This document shows positions 32,564-44,700 of a DNA stretch of 64,000 bases, one piece after another. This stretch comes from Laburnicola sp. R22_1 (lineage: Eukaryota > Ascomycota > Dothideomycetes > Pleosporales > Didymosphaeriaceae): NCBI GenBank assembly GCA_014281115.1, contig JACONQ010000020.1, forward strand, positions 1,178,001 to 1,242,000, given 5' to 3'. Position numbers and translations under genes: made by a program. Within the stretch, counting starts at the first letter, position 1, and each line of letters begins with the position of its first letter. The notes under the pieces are model-generated. The model worked only from the letters and a program-made list of their open reading frames with translations, did not search any database and was not told where the DNA came from.

Positions 32564-33438
32564 TTACAATTCATCCCGCCCCGTCTGAGCCTTCACCTGG
32601 AACGCATCGACCGTTATCTCGACTTCGTTTTCGCCCAAACTCTTGTGCGCGACCTTGCCGAGGACGACGCCGTCTTTGGGCGTGGCACTGTAGTTCTCCA
32701 GGTCTCCGTAGACGCCTGTAACACCCTCCGTCAGTACAAGAATCATGGCAAGGGAAGCTGGTATAATGGTGGGGGGAATCTGACCTTCACAATCGGATAG
32801 CTTGTCGCTTTCAGGCTCGTCCACGAAGAGAGGGAGGATTGGGTAAATAGCTCCAGGCGCGAAGAACACAACGTCTTCTTGCACGCTGAAGTGTCTCTGG
32901 TTCTGGTTCTTCGTCAACCTATCACACATGTTAGTTAGCCGATTTGATTTCATCGCTCAACTCCCCATCCCGACGCCCGCCCATATCCAACAACCCAACC
33001 CCACGGGCGAGAAGAAAAAACAGCATACCAATCCCTCACCGCAAACGGCACCTCCTCCAACTCCATCTTTAACAGCTCCCTCCCGTCCCCATGCACATCC
33101 TCGCCCTCCCAGCTCCCCGGGTACAGCTGCTTGCTATAAAACACTTTGAGTTGCGGCGCAAAGTCCTTGAGCGCCGGGTACATTTCGCCCAGTTTGTAGA
33201 TTTGCACCCGGAACGTGTGGCTTTTGGCGCAGTGTTTGGTGTACGGCGCGAGGTCGGCGTCGGTCCATTGGGCGGCCCAGATTTTGCCGACGGGCGTGGG
33301 CTCTTCGGGCCTGGGAGAGGATGAGGCATCGGCGGCTGGGGAGGAGGCAGAGGAGGCTGGGGAGGAGGCAGAGGAGGCGGAGGAAGAGGCGAGAGCTGTA
33401 CCAGCGAGGAGGGTGGGGAGGAATTTCTGTAGACGCAT
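32564..33438 (-). CDS. ER-lumenal protein with C-terminal RDEL, function unknown
   Basis: Three exons on the minus strand: 33029..33438, 32785..32918 and 32564..32715 (696 nt, 231 aa). The first intron is GTATGC...GATAG, with CTAACTAAC branch site. The second (GTCAGA...TTACAG, 69 bp) is a multiple of three and has no stop, so it could be retained; splicing gives DCEG|VYGDLENYS. The N-terminus is a signal peptide (MRLQKFLPTLLAGTALAS), followed by a Ser/Ala/Pro linker. The conserved-looking body (HTFRVQIYKLGEMYPALKD, FYSKQLYPGSW, RHFSVQEDVVFFAPGAIYP) has no catalytic motif I know. The protein ends in RDEL, a KDEL/HDEL-type ER retrieval signal. Lumenal ER residence is therefore inferred from two independent signals. 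I do not recognise the family. Confidence 0.75.
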
Positions 33439-35324
33439 TTTAAAGTTTGGTATATCTTGAAAGTAATCGTTTTATTCTCAATCGACGGCGACAATAGAAG
33501 TTATTGAGATACAGAGCTTCAAGCCAGCTCTCAAAACTTCGAACAAAGTAGGTAGCGAAAAGCCAAAAAAGTATACGTATGTACCTAACAAACGTGGCTA
33601 CGCGTTCCTTTTCAAGCACCGCTCCCTAGCTTTTTCCCTCTACCCCAAGCTCCTTCGTGCTTCTGTGTCCTCTTCTTCTCGAAGCTTGCCCCAAGCGCGC
33701 AAGCTCATGCGCTGCCCGCTTCATTTTCCCGATTTCCATATTAACCGCCGGGGTTGCGTGCTGGGGACGCGACGGCGACGTAGATTAAAAGGACACGGTG
33801 GTGGGTATGAGGGTCTGGTGATGAGGCGGAGAGGACACATTTTGGGGTATGGGGGAGCGGGGAGGTGGATTGGGGGATTGGAGGGGTTGGTGTCACGTGT
33901 GGGAATTTCCACCAATGTGAGTGGGTGGTGGGGTATGTTGGATTCTGTGAATTATGGTTTGCACTTCAAACTTGTTGTTTGAACTTGTCTCTTTTGTGGC
34001 CGAAAAGTGTCGTCTTGTACATGTTCGAACTATGGTGGATATGTTGGGGCTCTTTTCCTTCTGTGTGTAGGCTACCATGGACGATGACGTAGGGAACGGT
34101 CGGTAAAAACCCCTGTAACTCTTCAACTCGCTTCTACACACCACAACCACGCCAGGCTATTGTTTATCACATTGCAAGCCCGCTCCACCCATTTTACAGC
34201 TATCAGCCAGCATCTGGGCCGAAATTACTGCCGCGCGGCAGCGAATATGTCGACTGAATCTCGTCGTGAGAAATTCCAACCCATCTCGACTCCTCCCAAA
34301 ACACAGAAAGAGGCAACACAGGAGCTAATTACTATAAACGGAGCAATGAACACGTATGGATGCTGCAGGAACAAGCTTTGAACCTGGTTACTGGGTGCTA
34401 ACACTAAGATGCGGTCTAAATGTATGGGGGGTGTAATCTACTGTTCATGGTGTCGAGTCAACTATAAAAGGGACCTTGACATTATCGATTGGGCGGCTGT
34501 TTCGATTGCCACTACGGCGTTGATTTTGTGTATGATAGTGGGACAGTGTGGTGGTGTGATGCTTTCTGATTAGAAAACCACAATAGGACGACAGGCAGGC
34601 CAAAGGAACACAAATCCAGCGGGGAAGACTGACAAGGACAGCTCTCATAACCGCGAAGCTATCAAATCCTTGCAGATCTTCGATGCAGATCCGTTGAGTA
34701 CTTTGTTAAGTTGAGTTTTACACAGTGCACAGTTTAAAGTTAATAATTGTATTGATTGTTTAGGTCTCTACTTTAAGTCCTTGAGGTCCTCGGCCCTTAC
34801 AATCATCGCGTCATGCTTTGGCTCCCCACTGTGGCTGATCCCAATCGCGCCCTTTTTTTACGTACTTTAGCTCTTAAACCTTAGTTGTGCTTACTATTAA
34901 GTCTTATAATCTGTAAAAGGTTAGGTCGACTATAAACGGATATGAATGAATGAATAAAATCAAATCCTTGCAAACATTGCTCCGTCATACCACACAAGAA
35001 CAACCACAAGTCTGTTCAACAGCAGACGCGCTACATACCCGCGCTATCTTCATCACCGTCGTCGGCGGTACACCGTGTAAAGCGTACCACGCATCTAAGT
35101 AGGTTATCCGGTTGAATCGCGAAAAGAATAGGACGAATGCTCGATTGAACATGTGCATCTGGCCAAGCTTGTGAGAAGACCCCCGAGGCATTGGAGAACT
35201 ACCAGTGCGCGCGACCGGGATTATTTATTTATTCTGCTGCTCCGCTCTCATTCAACGGAAAGATATCCCTCTTTCCTTGTACCCCTCCAACGTAGTGACG
35301 GCAAATACAACCGCTCAACCCCAT
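33439..35324. other. Intergenic, 1.9 kb, no supported gene
   Basis: Two minus-strand genes flank it. 33.75-33.95 kb is GGTG/GGAG-rich on the + strand but lacks the TTTTAG/CACAT boxes of blocks A and C. A patch at about 34690-34960 is AT-rich (TTAAAGTTAATAATTG..., CTATTAAGTC) and may be a small decayed repeat. Frames here show no domain. Confidence 0.4.
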
Positions 35325-36469
35325 TCACGCATCTTTATCCCTCCTCGCCCTAGCCATTTTATCCCGCGCAATAGCCAACCTCCTCGCCTGCCCAATCGCA
35401 GTAACCATATTGAAGAAGAATATGAAGAAGAATAGGCCGCCAATGGCGCCTAATAACGCGGCCACGCTGACCATACTGAAGACCACGAACCCATAACAGC
35501 TCTTCAAAAACGCAAGATCTTCCACCAACGGATTCACGGTAGCGCCCACCTGCATAGCCGCCAGCACCAGCGAAAAGAACACAAACACAATGAGTATCCA
35601 GCTGAACTTGCGCTGGAAGAACACCACGTAGCGATTGTACCCATAGAGGTAGCCGCGCACAAAATGCGTGTGAGCGAACCTAATGCGATACACGCTGTTT
35701 ATGCGCCCGAGCCGGAGATCGCCAAAGTGGAAGCGTTTGTTCACCTGGTCGAGCGCGTTGATATCCACATGGCGTACAAAGTCCTGCACAAAGTTCTTCC
35801 ACCAGTGCCAGGTGACGAAACTAGGAACGAGGTAGAGATCGTGCGCGAGTTTGAGATCGAGAGGCGTAGTGAGCAGCCACACGTAGCTGAGCAGAAAGCC
35901 GCACGCCGCCTTGTGCAGTTCCGGGCTGTCGCAGATGTAGTCGACCCAGAAGTCGTGGCTGAGCATGTACTCCGCAAGTGGCTTGATGATGAGCTTGTTC
36001 GAGAACTTGAGCAGGTGGAGGTCCATTTGCTGCGTGAGCACGGCGTCCATGCCCATCATCTTGTAGCGGTGCAGTGCTCGTGCGCGCATGGGCCGCCCGC
36101 ACATCCACAGGTGCGCATGTATGCGGTTTAGCCTGCCCAGGTCCAAGTCCTCGGTGAGGAACTTCTTGATGTCGTCGCTGGCGAGGTAGGCTTCGTACGG
36201 AGAGCCGGCGAGCGTGGGCAGCGCTTCGAGAGGCGACAGCGGGATGTTAGTCGCTGTCTCGAGGACGGGCTGCTGGCCGCAGTCGGGGCCATTGGATAGC
36301 GATGGTTGCGAGGCGGTGACGGTGATGGATGGCTTCGGTGGGATGGGGCGGGCAGTGAAAGGTGGTATCAATGCGTGTGTAGCGATCTGGAGCGCTAACG
36401 TTAGCATGCTGCGCGGAGCGATGTAGGCGGTGATGGCCGCTCTTGGAAACATACAGTCTTCTCAGCCAT
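35325..36469 (-). CDS. Conserved fungal membrane protein, function unknown
   Basis: Two exons on the minus strand, 36455..36469 (five codons, MAEKT) and 35325..36386 (354 codons including stop), 358 aa. The 68-bp intron is GTATGT...GCTCCAG and contains GCTAACG. Without the mini-exon the frame would start at an ATG inside the intron, so the spliced start is preferred. The N-terminal 60 residues are Pro/Ser/Thr-rich. The central part (about 90-270) is soluble-looking, rich in Leu, Tyr, His and Trp (LGRLNRIHAHLWMCGRPMRARALHRYKMM). Two hydrophobic segments lie near the C-terminus (ILIVFVFFSLVLAAM and FVVFSMVSVAALLGAIGG followed by a Phe-rich run). A basic cytosolic-type tail closes it (ARRLAIARDKMARARRDKDA). 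It may belong to the fungal DUF6601 group, but that is from memory and unsure. No function is assigned. Confidence 0.7.
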
Positions 36470-37052
36470 GGCTGACCGGCGCGCATGTTGTGAATGTGCG
36501 TGCGTCCGTCCATGAGCAGGAGCTGAAAGAGGTATATGCGTCCAGCGCGAGGCTGGAAGTCACACTGTGCTCCTGTTCAGCCACCCCACCGTGCATGCCC
36601 GTGCAATGGGAAGGAGCGAATACGGGAGCTAAATCGGGTATTGTGGCTGAATGGAAGCTCGGACACCCGTCATGATGGGAGGCTTCAGGGATCAGAACTC
36701 GAGGATAGGGTGCGTCAAATTTCAACAATCTGGACACCTTTATTCAAGATCAAGCCAACTGCTAGAGTATACCATTATCGCACATGAAGCCTCCTTCCCG
36801 AAGAAACTCGTACATCAGCCACCCTCATGAGGAGATCCATTCAACGCCGTCCCCCCCGCCATTCTATACCTATCAAGCTGCTGCGATGACAGTCTGGTTC
36901 GATTTTGTGTAGTAGCCAAAAGTAAAGCTACCCCACCCATCAGATGTGCCCATTAAAATCCAATTCCTACGCCGGTCCATGCGCAGCCGTATTTTTTGCA
37001 TCGTGGTGTGCACGAACATGTCTTTCACTCCCAATGCACCATGAATTTGCGA
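36470..37052. other. Intergenic between two minus-strand genes
   Basis: 583 bp holding the membrane-protein promoter (left) and the BAR-SH3 gene's 3' UTR (right). No gene is supported. Confidence 0.4.
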
Positions 37053-38779
37053 TCATTTAACGTAGTTGGCAGGAAAGCTGCCCTGGCAACCACGCAACTC
37101 TCCCTCCCACCAGTCCTGCGAGCTGTTCGTCTTTTTGATAACGCGAATCCGGTCTCCCTCTCTAAAAGCTAAGTCGCCTTCGCCCTGGGGCTCAAAGTCG
37201 TACATGGCCGTCACATACTCGCCGTGAAACGATCCAATCTTTTTCGGTGGTGGGGGTGGCGGAGGCTTCTTCTTTGCTGCTAGCACTTGCGGAGAATATG
37301 CTCCGGCTCCTGTATAGGATGAAGACGATGATATTCGCGGCTTGCCGTTGAGTTTGCCAGTGCCAGTGCCAAAGTAGTCGTCGTGCCCATTCATGTTATT
37401 CGATGACCCGTTGGACGTCGACGAGGGTCGTCTACTGTATTGGTCAAAACTTGGTTTAGGGCTCAAGCCAGGAGATGTTCCACCGTATCTCGGCCTTGAC
37501 GCGCTGAGAGAATTCATGGACGGTTTGCTTGAAAGGTTTAGAGGTGGAGGTTGGGCATCTTCTGCCGTCGGCGGCAAGGGGGTTCGGTCAGGACGCGGGG
37601 ATTTCGAGCGAAGCTGTGGGACTGTCTCGTTGCTGCTGACCCGCCTGCCCGGCATGACCTTGTTTCTGATGCCCAGGCCTGTTACGGTCTCGCCTTGGTC
37701 CGGCTGTCGCATAGGCTTGTGTCTCGCCTGTCCGGTTCGGAGAAGCTCAAGGGTTTCCTCCATCTCCTTGCGTAAAGGGGTGAAACTCCCATCCCAGAAC
37801 GGAATGACTTCCTCGGGCTCTGGAGGCGGGTCTGGATACCCCTGTTCATGCGAATACTGATGGAGAACGGTGTATAGGTTGCCGATCAGGTTGTTCTGTA
37901 GTATGATTTGGTTGGCGAGCAGATGCGGGAGCAGCGAGAAGGTTGCAGCGTTGAGCCTCGGGAGCTGCGTCCGGAGCCCCTCGTCGGCGTACTGATATTC
38001 CTGCATGGCACGCTCCAGGTCGGCCTCGTGCTTGGCCAGAGCTGTATTCTCTCTGTCGGAGCGCGTCTTCTTCTTCTGGAGGGCTTCGGCGCGGGCTTTG
38101 TAGCGTTCGTAATCGACCTAGCAGCAGAGCAGTTAGCAATTGCCAGGCATGATGGCGCCTGGCATACCTTCTTGTCCTCGCGCTTCTTGATTGCCTTCTT
38201 CATTGGCTTCAGCGCGTCTCTAGCCAGCTTGGCTGGCAAGATCAGTTTCCTGTCAATATCCTTTACTTCTTCCATCATGTCCGTCTTGAGCTCCGAGAAG
38301 GCCTCCTCGAGCTTGACGGCTCGCTCCATCGTCTCGACCGGGGTGTCGACATATTCATGTCTCGTGAACTCGCCGCCCTTTGCGCCGGTGGGCTTGTAGA
38401 TGGAGTGTATCCCCTCGGCGCACGCAAGCTGGTGGTTGAGGATGTTGGTCCACCCGTCGCGCCATTGTCCCGCAAACCGCTCTATCTGGGGCCGTTAGCG
38501 ACGCAGGCAGCAGGGCACGCACACGGTGGCAGCAATGAGAGACGGTTGCGATGGATTGCGGAGTGGTGGCAGAGGTGATGGGCCAGCGACCCCGCTGCTG
38601 CGTGTTTGCGGCGGCCACTGCACCCTCCGGCAGCATCGGAGACGTGTCCATACGGGACTTACCTTCTCCAGCATCTCGTCGCTGTCGGTGAAGTCCCGCA
38701 GCATTGACTCGATGTCGGCCTCATTAGGCGTCCGGGCCATGAACGGCAGCCGGCCGAACTTCCTCTGCATCCTCTGCAT
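37053..38779 (-). CDS. BAR-SH3 protein (amphiphysin/Rvs167-Hob type)
   Basis: Three exons on the minus strand: 38663..38779, 38168..38485 and 37053..38117 (1,500 nt, 499 aa), all joined in phase 0. Introns are 177 bp and 50 bp. Residues 1 to about 240 form a charged helical BAR domain (MQRMQRKFGRL, ADIESMLRDF, VETMERAVKLEEAFSELK, LKPMKKAIKKREDKK, VDYERYKARAEALQKKK). A long Ser/Pro-rich linker has PPPLNLSSKPSMNSLS and a proline run KKKPPPPPPPKK. The C-terminal SH3 domain, about 443-499, has ALYDF-like AMYDFEPQGEGDLAF, DWWEGEL and GSFPANYV. BAR-SH3 proteins bind curved membrane and link it to actin during endocytosis and polarised growth. The N-terminus resembles the Hob1-like branch more than yeast Rvs167; which branch it is remains open. 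Confidence 0.88.
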
Positions 38780-39291
38780 GGCGGCGGGGGGTTGCAGCTA
38801 CGCGCAATCGGCAGTCGGGCGAGGGTGGGAAGAGAGAGAGAAGGGTGCGCACAGGTGGCCGTTGAGCGGTCGTGAATCGTACCAGCTCATGCCGGGGCCG
38901 GCATGGGGGCGTAATGACAGGCACCGCTTCCCAAACCCCTCGTTTCAGCGACCCGCCGTCAGCAGCCAGAAAACCGGAAAGGATCGTTGGCAACGGCAGC
39001 TTGTGACGAACATGTCGCCCAGCCTATGGAATCAGGAATCGCAAATCACTTGGCACAAGACAATCCCGTGGGGCCTGTCGGAGCCTGGCGGTTTCCATGT
39101 TCCAGCCGCAGCCCAGCGTCGGTCCTGTCATGTGCCTTCGCGACATGGATGGACTGCTGCATCGTCGCCGCTTCGCGTAGCACCACCCCTCCTACGCGCC
39201 AGTCCACCGCCCCCCGGCCTCCGCCCACGACCTCACCATCTCCAATGCTATATACAACATCGACGACGCGTCGCTACCCGCTCCCCACGCG
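38780..39291. promoter_or_regulatory. Divergent promoter region, BAR-SH3 / Mte1-type genes
   Basis: 512 bp separating two head-to-head starts. Both promoters must lie here. An ORF running across it (38526-39419, +) overlaps the BAR-SH3 5' exons and has no recognisable domain, so it is not called. Confidence 0.45.
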
Positions 39292-41775
39292 ATGACGGCT
39301 CCACCGCGACCCTCCGCAATCCCCGCGACACAAAACACGGCGCCAGTGGCCGAATTTCGCTGCCTGTTTACCCACGACATCCGTCGCAAACAGAAACGCT
39401 GGCAAGATGGCTATCTTAAATTCCATGCCTTCAACAGCCGCGTCATCGTATACGACACGTCGAGATTCACAGTCGGAGAGACATACTACAAAGACAGCGA
39501 CGAGCTACAAGAGGGCGACGAGCTCACTTTAGACAAGGGCGTCTTGGTGGAAATTGCAGAGGCAATAGGCGTCACGCAGACTGACCTTACACCACTGTTT
39601 GAAAAAAAGACGAAAGATCCGCCCCGGCACAATAGTGCAATTGCTCCTCAAACGCCGCGGGCCAGGCCTGCCATACCCGCGAGCAATCCTCTCCGAGCAG
39701 CATCCCAGCTGCGACACAAATCGCTCAATACATTGCTCGGGACGCCAAAGGGCCCCATCGGCAAGTCTGTGCCGATAAGGCCACCTTTTGAGGAGAGGAA
39801 CGGAAAAGAAAATCACCATGTGGAGGAAAGAGCGAACAAGAGGCAGAAAGTAGCCCACGAGCCGCGGGTTCAACTAGCACCCAGTTCAGTCGCAGCGAAA
39901 GAGAATGTGCCGAAGAAAGCCCCGCCAGTCTTTGCACAACCGCTGCATGCCAACAACACTCGAGTACCCCTAAGACCACAAGTAGTCCCTCGTGGCGCCA
40001 CAGTCATCAGCCTGAGCTCTGATCCAGCCAATGTTACGTCCGATCTTACGCTACCAAGTACACCCCCAGGAATGCCAAGGATAGATCATCTAACGAACGG
40101 CACCTCTGCGCCGACCGAAAACCAGTCACTGCCGCAACAAAGTACGATTCACGCGACCCCTAAGCTGCCCAAAGGGAAAGTGCCTGTTCCTCATGTTAAG
40201 GCGCAACAGACACCTCAACCACGTCCACAACCTTCATCTCCTCCAGTCAGCGCTTCAAACCGACTTGCAAATGTCGACTTCGCTATCCAGCCCGTGTCCG
40301 ACCCGCCTAGGGAGCCGTCTCCAGGTCCCTTGCCTGCTCAACTTCCACAACCCCTGCAAAACCGGAAGACGAAGTCGCTTCGTCTGTCGACCGGGGTCAA
40401 ACGGGGTATGCTTCTGTGTCAGTCTGTACCACCGCAAAGACCAACGACTTCCTATGAGCCCAAAGCGCGTGTGGCGCCGATAGATGCCGCTAAAGGTGCG
40501 CAATTGCAGGATAAGGATCACCATTCACATCGTAACGACGACGAAATAACACAGAAAGGGGCAGCAGAAGCGAGGAATACCACAGCGAATGGCAAGAGAC
40601 GCATGCAAAACGAACCGACGACTATGGAGCCAGAAAAATCACCTCAGCCTTCTTTGGGAGATTTAGAAGAGATGGAATTCATGCACGGTCTTATGGACGA
40701 GCAGTTACGCGTCACTCCATCTCCCCCTTCCCTCCGTGAATCAGCAAAGTCAAAGTCTCCTAGTGTACCAAAAGCCGCGACGCCTAAGCCAACCGCAACG
40801 AAGAAAGCACCCAAGAAGAGTAGAAAGGCCCAAGAACCTCTACAAGCGGATGCTGAACCCAAGAGAAAGAAAGCAAAAGCCGTGCAAACAAAAGAGTCAA
40901 CACCCAAAGCTCGTGCCAAGGAGAAGCAAGCCGAAAACCCGCTGACGGTCCCTTCACGCTCGCCCTCCCCTTTGCCCATACCAGAACCCACAGAAGCGCC
41001 ACCGAGAGACCTTTCTGCGGCACCCTCAGAAACAGCAACAGACCGCTCACGGAATCCATCTGCCTCGGTATCTCCCAAAAAACTAACCGCCCTATCAACC
41101 GGAGGCTTCCGCAAAAAACCAAAACGCAACCAAGCACAGACAACAAACAAAGCACCCGAGTCTCCAGCCCCAGTATCAGCCCCCGCTCCGCGTCCCACGA
41201 CCGTCGCTCTGCCTCCCCACCCATTAAGATCGAGCAAAAACGGCCCCTTGATGAGCACCACCGAGCTCTCCGCTCTCCTCCAAAAAGGCCCAAAATCAAT
41301 GCGTCTCGAAGACGACCCCATTGAAGACGGCACCCAAGGCGACCCCAACGCTTCCCCGAGCCGCAGTCTCAAGCGCTCAAGAAGCGAAAACGACGCTCCC
41401 ATCCTGTCCGCCAGCATGGAATGGGAGCACCGCAATCTACCCAAAGACACCACCAAACCCGCTGACGACTCTGCGCAGACGGTAGCCCCCAAACCAAAAG
41501 GAGCTGGCTTGGCGGCCCTGGTTAAGAAAACGGATCCAAGGCGCAAGTTTCAACGTACACGGAGTTGGAATGTGGATACGGGGGTGGCGCTTGCGGGCGA
41601 GGAGGAGGCGGTGGTGACGCCGTTGGTGTCGCCGGTTGATGATGATGATGATGATGATGATGGTGGGCCTTGGAGTAGGGAGGCGTTTGATTTGTTTGAT
41701 TGGAGGCCGCCTGCGTCGGTGGGGGAGGGGGAGGGGGAGGAGCGCAGGATTGGCTTGTTGGTTGATAGGAGGTAG
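39292..41775 (+). CDS. Mte1/ZGRF1-type DUF2439 DNA-repair protein
   Basis: Single exon, 827 aa, ATG at 39292. Residues about 15-100 form the DUF2439 domain: VAEFRCLFTHDIRRKQKRWQ, DGYLKFHAFNSRVIVYD, GDELTLDKGVLVEI. This domain defines yeast Mte1, S. pombe Dbl2 and the N-terminus of human ZGRF1. Mte1 binds D-loops and works with the Mph1 helicase in recombination control. The remaining 700 residues are basic, Pro/Ser/Lys-rich and disordered-looking, with many KKAPKKS-like patches. A short C-terminal motif follows (GLAALVKKTDPRRKFQRTRSW), then an Asp run encoded by (GAT)n at 41637-41660 and PWSREAFDLFDWRPP at the end. Conservation of the two ends around a disordered middle fits this family. No helicase domain is fused. 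Confidence 0.78.
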   Translation: MTAPPRPSAIPATQNTAPVAEFRCLFTHDIRRKQKRWQDGYLKFHAFNSRVIVYDTSRFTVGETYYKDSDELQEGDELTLDKGVLVEIAEAIGVTQTDLTPLFEKKTKDPPRHNSAIAPQTPRARPAIPASNPLRAASQLRHKSLNTLLGTPKGPIGKSVPIRPPFEERNGKENHHVEERANKRQKVAHEPRVQLAPSSVAAKENVPKKAPPVFAQPLHANNTRVPLRPQVVPRGATVISLSSDPANVTSDLTLPSTPPGMPRIDHLTNGTSAPTENQSLPQQSTIHATPKLPKGKVPVPHVKAQQTPQPRPQPSSPPVSASNRLANVDFAIQPVSDPPREPSPGPLPAQLPQPLQNRKTKSLRLSTGVKRGMLLCQSVPPQRPTTSYEPKARVAPIDAAKGAQLQDKDHHSHRNDDEITQKGAAEARNTTANGKRRMQNEPTTMEPEKSPQPSLGDLEEMEFMHGLMDEQLRVTPSPPSLRESAKSKSPSVPKAATPKPTATKKAPKKSRKAQEPLQADAEPKRKKAKAVQTKESTPKARAKEKQAENPLTVPSRSPSPLPIPEPTEAPPRDLSAAPSETATDRSRNPSASVSPKKLTALSTGGFRKKPKRNQAQTTNKAPESPAPVSAPAPRPTTVALPPHPLRSSKNGPLMSTTELSALLQKGPKSMRLEDDPIEDGTQGDPNASPSRSLKRSRSENDAPILSASMEWEHRNLPKDTTKPADDSAQTVAPKPKGAGLAALVKKTDPRRKFQRTRSWNVDTGVALAGEEEAVVTPLVSPVDDDDDDDDGGPWSREAFDLFDWRPPASVGEGEGEERRIGLLVDRR

Positions 41776-44700
41776 AGTTATTTATTTGGTTGAGGAGTAC
41801 GGTGCACGCGTGAATTGTGCTGTGAAGCTTTTTTTGTGGTGGTGGAGAGAGGGAGCACATCATTCTGGCGAATTGGGGTTTTTGGCATCGGGTCCTGGGG
41901 GGTGTAGTTTTGGAGGTGAAGTGAGGTGGCGAGTGTGCACATGTTGTTGGCAGTGGCGATATTTTTTTATGGATGAATGTTGTGGGGATTTTTTTTAGGA
42001 GGTCATGAACGAAATTTGAGCCGTTTTGGATACGCATTCCGGCACTCTTTGGCGAGTGGGATAGAGATGCTTTTGCTTACGTTTTGCAGAGAAGCAAGTA
42101 CAAGGCATATACTGATTCATCGAATCTTTAGAACACATGGTGCGTTGAAAGATCCGTTTTTTTTTTCTGCCTGGGGTGCTCTAGACGTACTTGCAACAGA
42201 TCCCAGAGACTGATTGTTGCTTTTGCTTTCGGAAACGTCTTCCACGCAAGCAGGCAGACAGCATATGTCGTCCAATATTAGGTTTTTAAACCTAGTACGT
42301 AGTACGCTATTCCACAATCTCTATTTTCCCTGGGATCTGCGGTGTGCTGCACATGGGGTTTACAGCGTGAACTTTTATTCCGCATAGACAAGGACGGCTG
42401 CCCGTTCGTTGATTGCTTTCCTCCTTGCCCCATCCCAGGACATGGTTTTCGTATAGATATTCTTTTGGAGTACCTTTCCCTTGGGGAGTTTTTTAGGGCA
42501 GTAGGGGTGGAGGTACAGCCCATGTAGAGCGTTTGGTACGTGTTTTAGTTTCAGCGATGCGTCTGCGGACGTGCTGGTAGGGATTTTTCTAGAGACCCCA
42601 GGCTGCTGCATTTTGCATACCTCTTTGCCGTCTCAACTCGACAATACGAGACGAGAACTAGACATGTAGTCCTCCATCTAGGACTTTGTTGCTTGTTTTT
42701 AATTGTTTTGGTTCCTGATGTCCTCGAGCAAGCATATAGAAGTGGTTTTGATGTTTTTAATGGCGCTGGAGATGCACTGCATGGCTTGAGCTTGTGCCGT
42801 TTTTTTCATACATTTCCTTGACTGGAGAAGGTATCGCAATGCCTGTGCTGGGTCTCCTGTCCCATGAGTAGAGTACAATCCTTTTTTAGAAAAATATGCG
42901 CGCTAGAGGAATCTTTTAGGAATGAGGCGTGCTGCTGTTGTTGGGCAGGGAGGGTGTCGCGCTGCACGAGCAGACATGTGGGTTGTGCTGCTCTTTTATT
43001 AAACAGTGGAGGGGAACGGTAATGGGAGCCACATGTATTGGCGGCTAGGCTATTTTCGTGCGCCTGTTGGTTCCCACCCTAACGAACATGTGCTGCTCAC
43101 CCCAGGCTTTTTTTATGGAAAAGGTGGAGAGGGTTGCGCACATCTGGACGCTCATCAACGTTTTTTTTTAGGTTAGGGTGTTAATGGCTAGGCCAGGAGG
43201 ATACAGACATAGTCCTTATACGTGAAAAATTTAGCATGTTTGTGGTTCCATTGTCTTTGATGAGAGAAGAGGAGTCGCACATGACTTGAAGAACCAGGTT
43301 CTTTTTCTAGACCCAGACATTTGTTGGTAGTGTGGACATTATTCGACCCAGATTTTGTGGTTTGAGTGGGGTTGTGGGTTGCAGAGTATAATGCAGACTA
43401 TGCAGTATTTATATGAAGAGTTGGAGGCCGACGCAACGCGCGATCTTTACCCTTCCGGGTTTGGGGGCTGGTTGTTTGAGCTTCGGACGATGTTCATGAT
43501 GTCCAGTCCCTGTGTTTGTGAAGTTTGGAAGAGCAGGTGGAGAGCACTCATCACATTTTGTGAGGCTTATTTTTGGAGCTGCAGGACCCCTGCTTCGCAC
43601 ATGAAGTCGTGCTAGTTGACTTTCGATAAGCCTAATTCGTATCCGATCGTATAGGCACAGCCATAGCACAGTACCCCTAAGATTTCGAGTGTCCACAACA
43701 CAAAGTCCATCGAGCGAGCATATCGAATATTTTCATGTCCACACTATTAGGTACAACCGACACATGGATTTGCGATCCTACTTTTTCTATAATTCATAGT
43801 ATTTTCCGCCGCGGATCCAGACCATGCGATCGTCAAATCCATAATTTTAGAGCTCACACGCACGCGGGACGTCCGCATCGCAATCTTGTTTCGTTTTTTT
43901 ATCTCCGCGTTCCACACATGTACGTTCCTCAATATCATTTTCCACGCCCCATGATGACCACTGGATGAGATTTTGGACATAAACACGTCGTACGCGGTTT
44001 TGGAGTGTCTGGGCAGAGTGGCCGGCTCGGCATTAACATCTGCTCGGTCCATTTTAGAAGACACTGCACATAGTCTCTTGTAGGAAGCCTTTAGTGTTGG
44101 TAATTGTAGAGCAGACATGAATTCCAGGAGGTTAGTCGGTTCTGGTGTATTTACAAGCGCAAAAAACAGGCCGCAAATCCTGCTGTGGTGTAGGCATTTT
44201 GTGGACGAGCTTCACACATGGATTGGGGATTATGGTACTTTTTTCACCAATTGTGGGGGTAGGCATGGAAGAGTGGTCGATGTGTCTTTGAAAGGTTTGC
44301 GAATTGAGCGGACGGTGCGCGTAAAGTTATCGAGTATTGAGTTTGTAGAGACGAGATGCCAACATGAATCTCTTCCGCGATTCTTTCAGTGTCCCAAACA
44401 GTGGGCTTGGACATAAGTTCGTTTGATGGTTAATTGTAAGTTTTCACGATTAGGCACACGGCTCCACATACTCGGAGGCCAGTGTGAATTTTTGAGATAA
44501 GCTTCACAGAGCCATGTGGAGCCATTCGCCTTTGATATTGCCAAAGCTGAACCAGACATAGCAGGATTATGCTAAGGTTTTCAAATTTCGACATCAAGCA
44601 GACAATTCGGCTTTAGGAAGGATAGTGTGCGTTTTGAGGCCATAGAGACTCCACATTATTTCGTAAATGCGGACTCTTTTGTCGTATAGTATTAAGAATC

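Noticed and set aside
38526..39419. 297-codon + strand ORF
   Set aside because: It overlaps the BAR-SH3 first exon, the intergenic region and the Mte1-type start in other frames, without any recognisable domain.
40644..41546. 300-codon minus-strand ORF
   Set aside because: Antisense shadow of the Lys/Pro/Ser-rich part of the Mte1-type gene; no domain and no conserved-looking segment.
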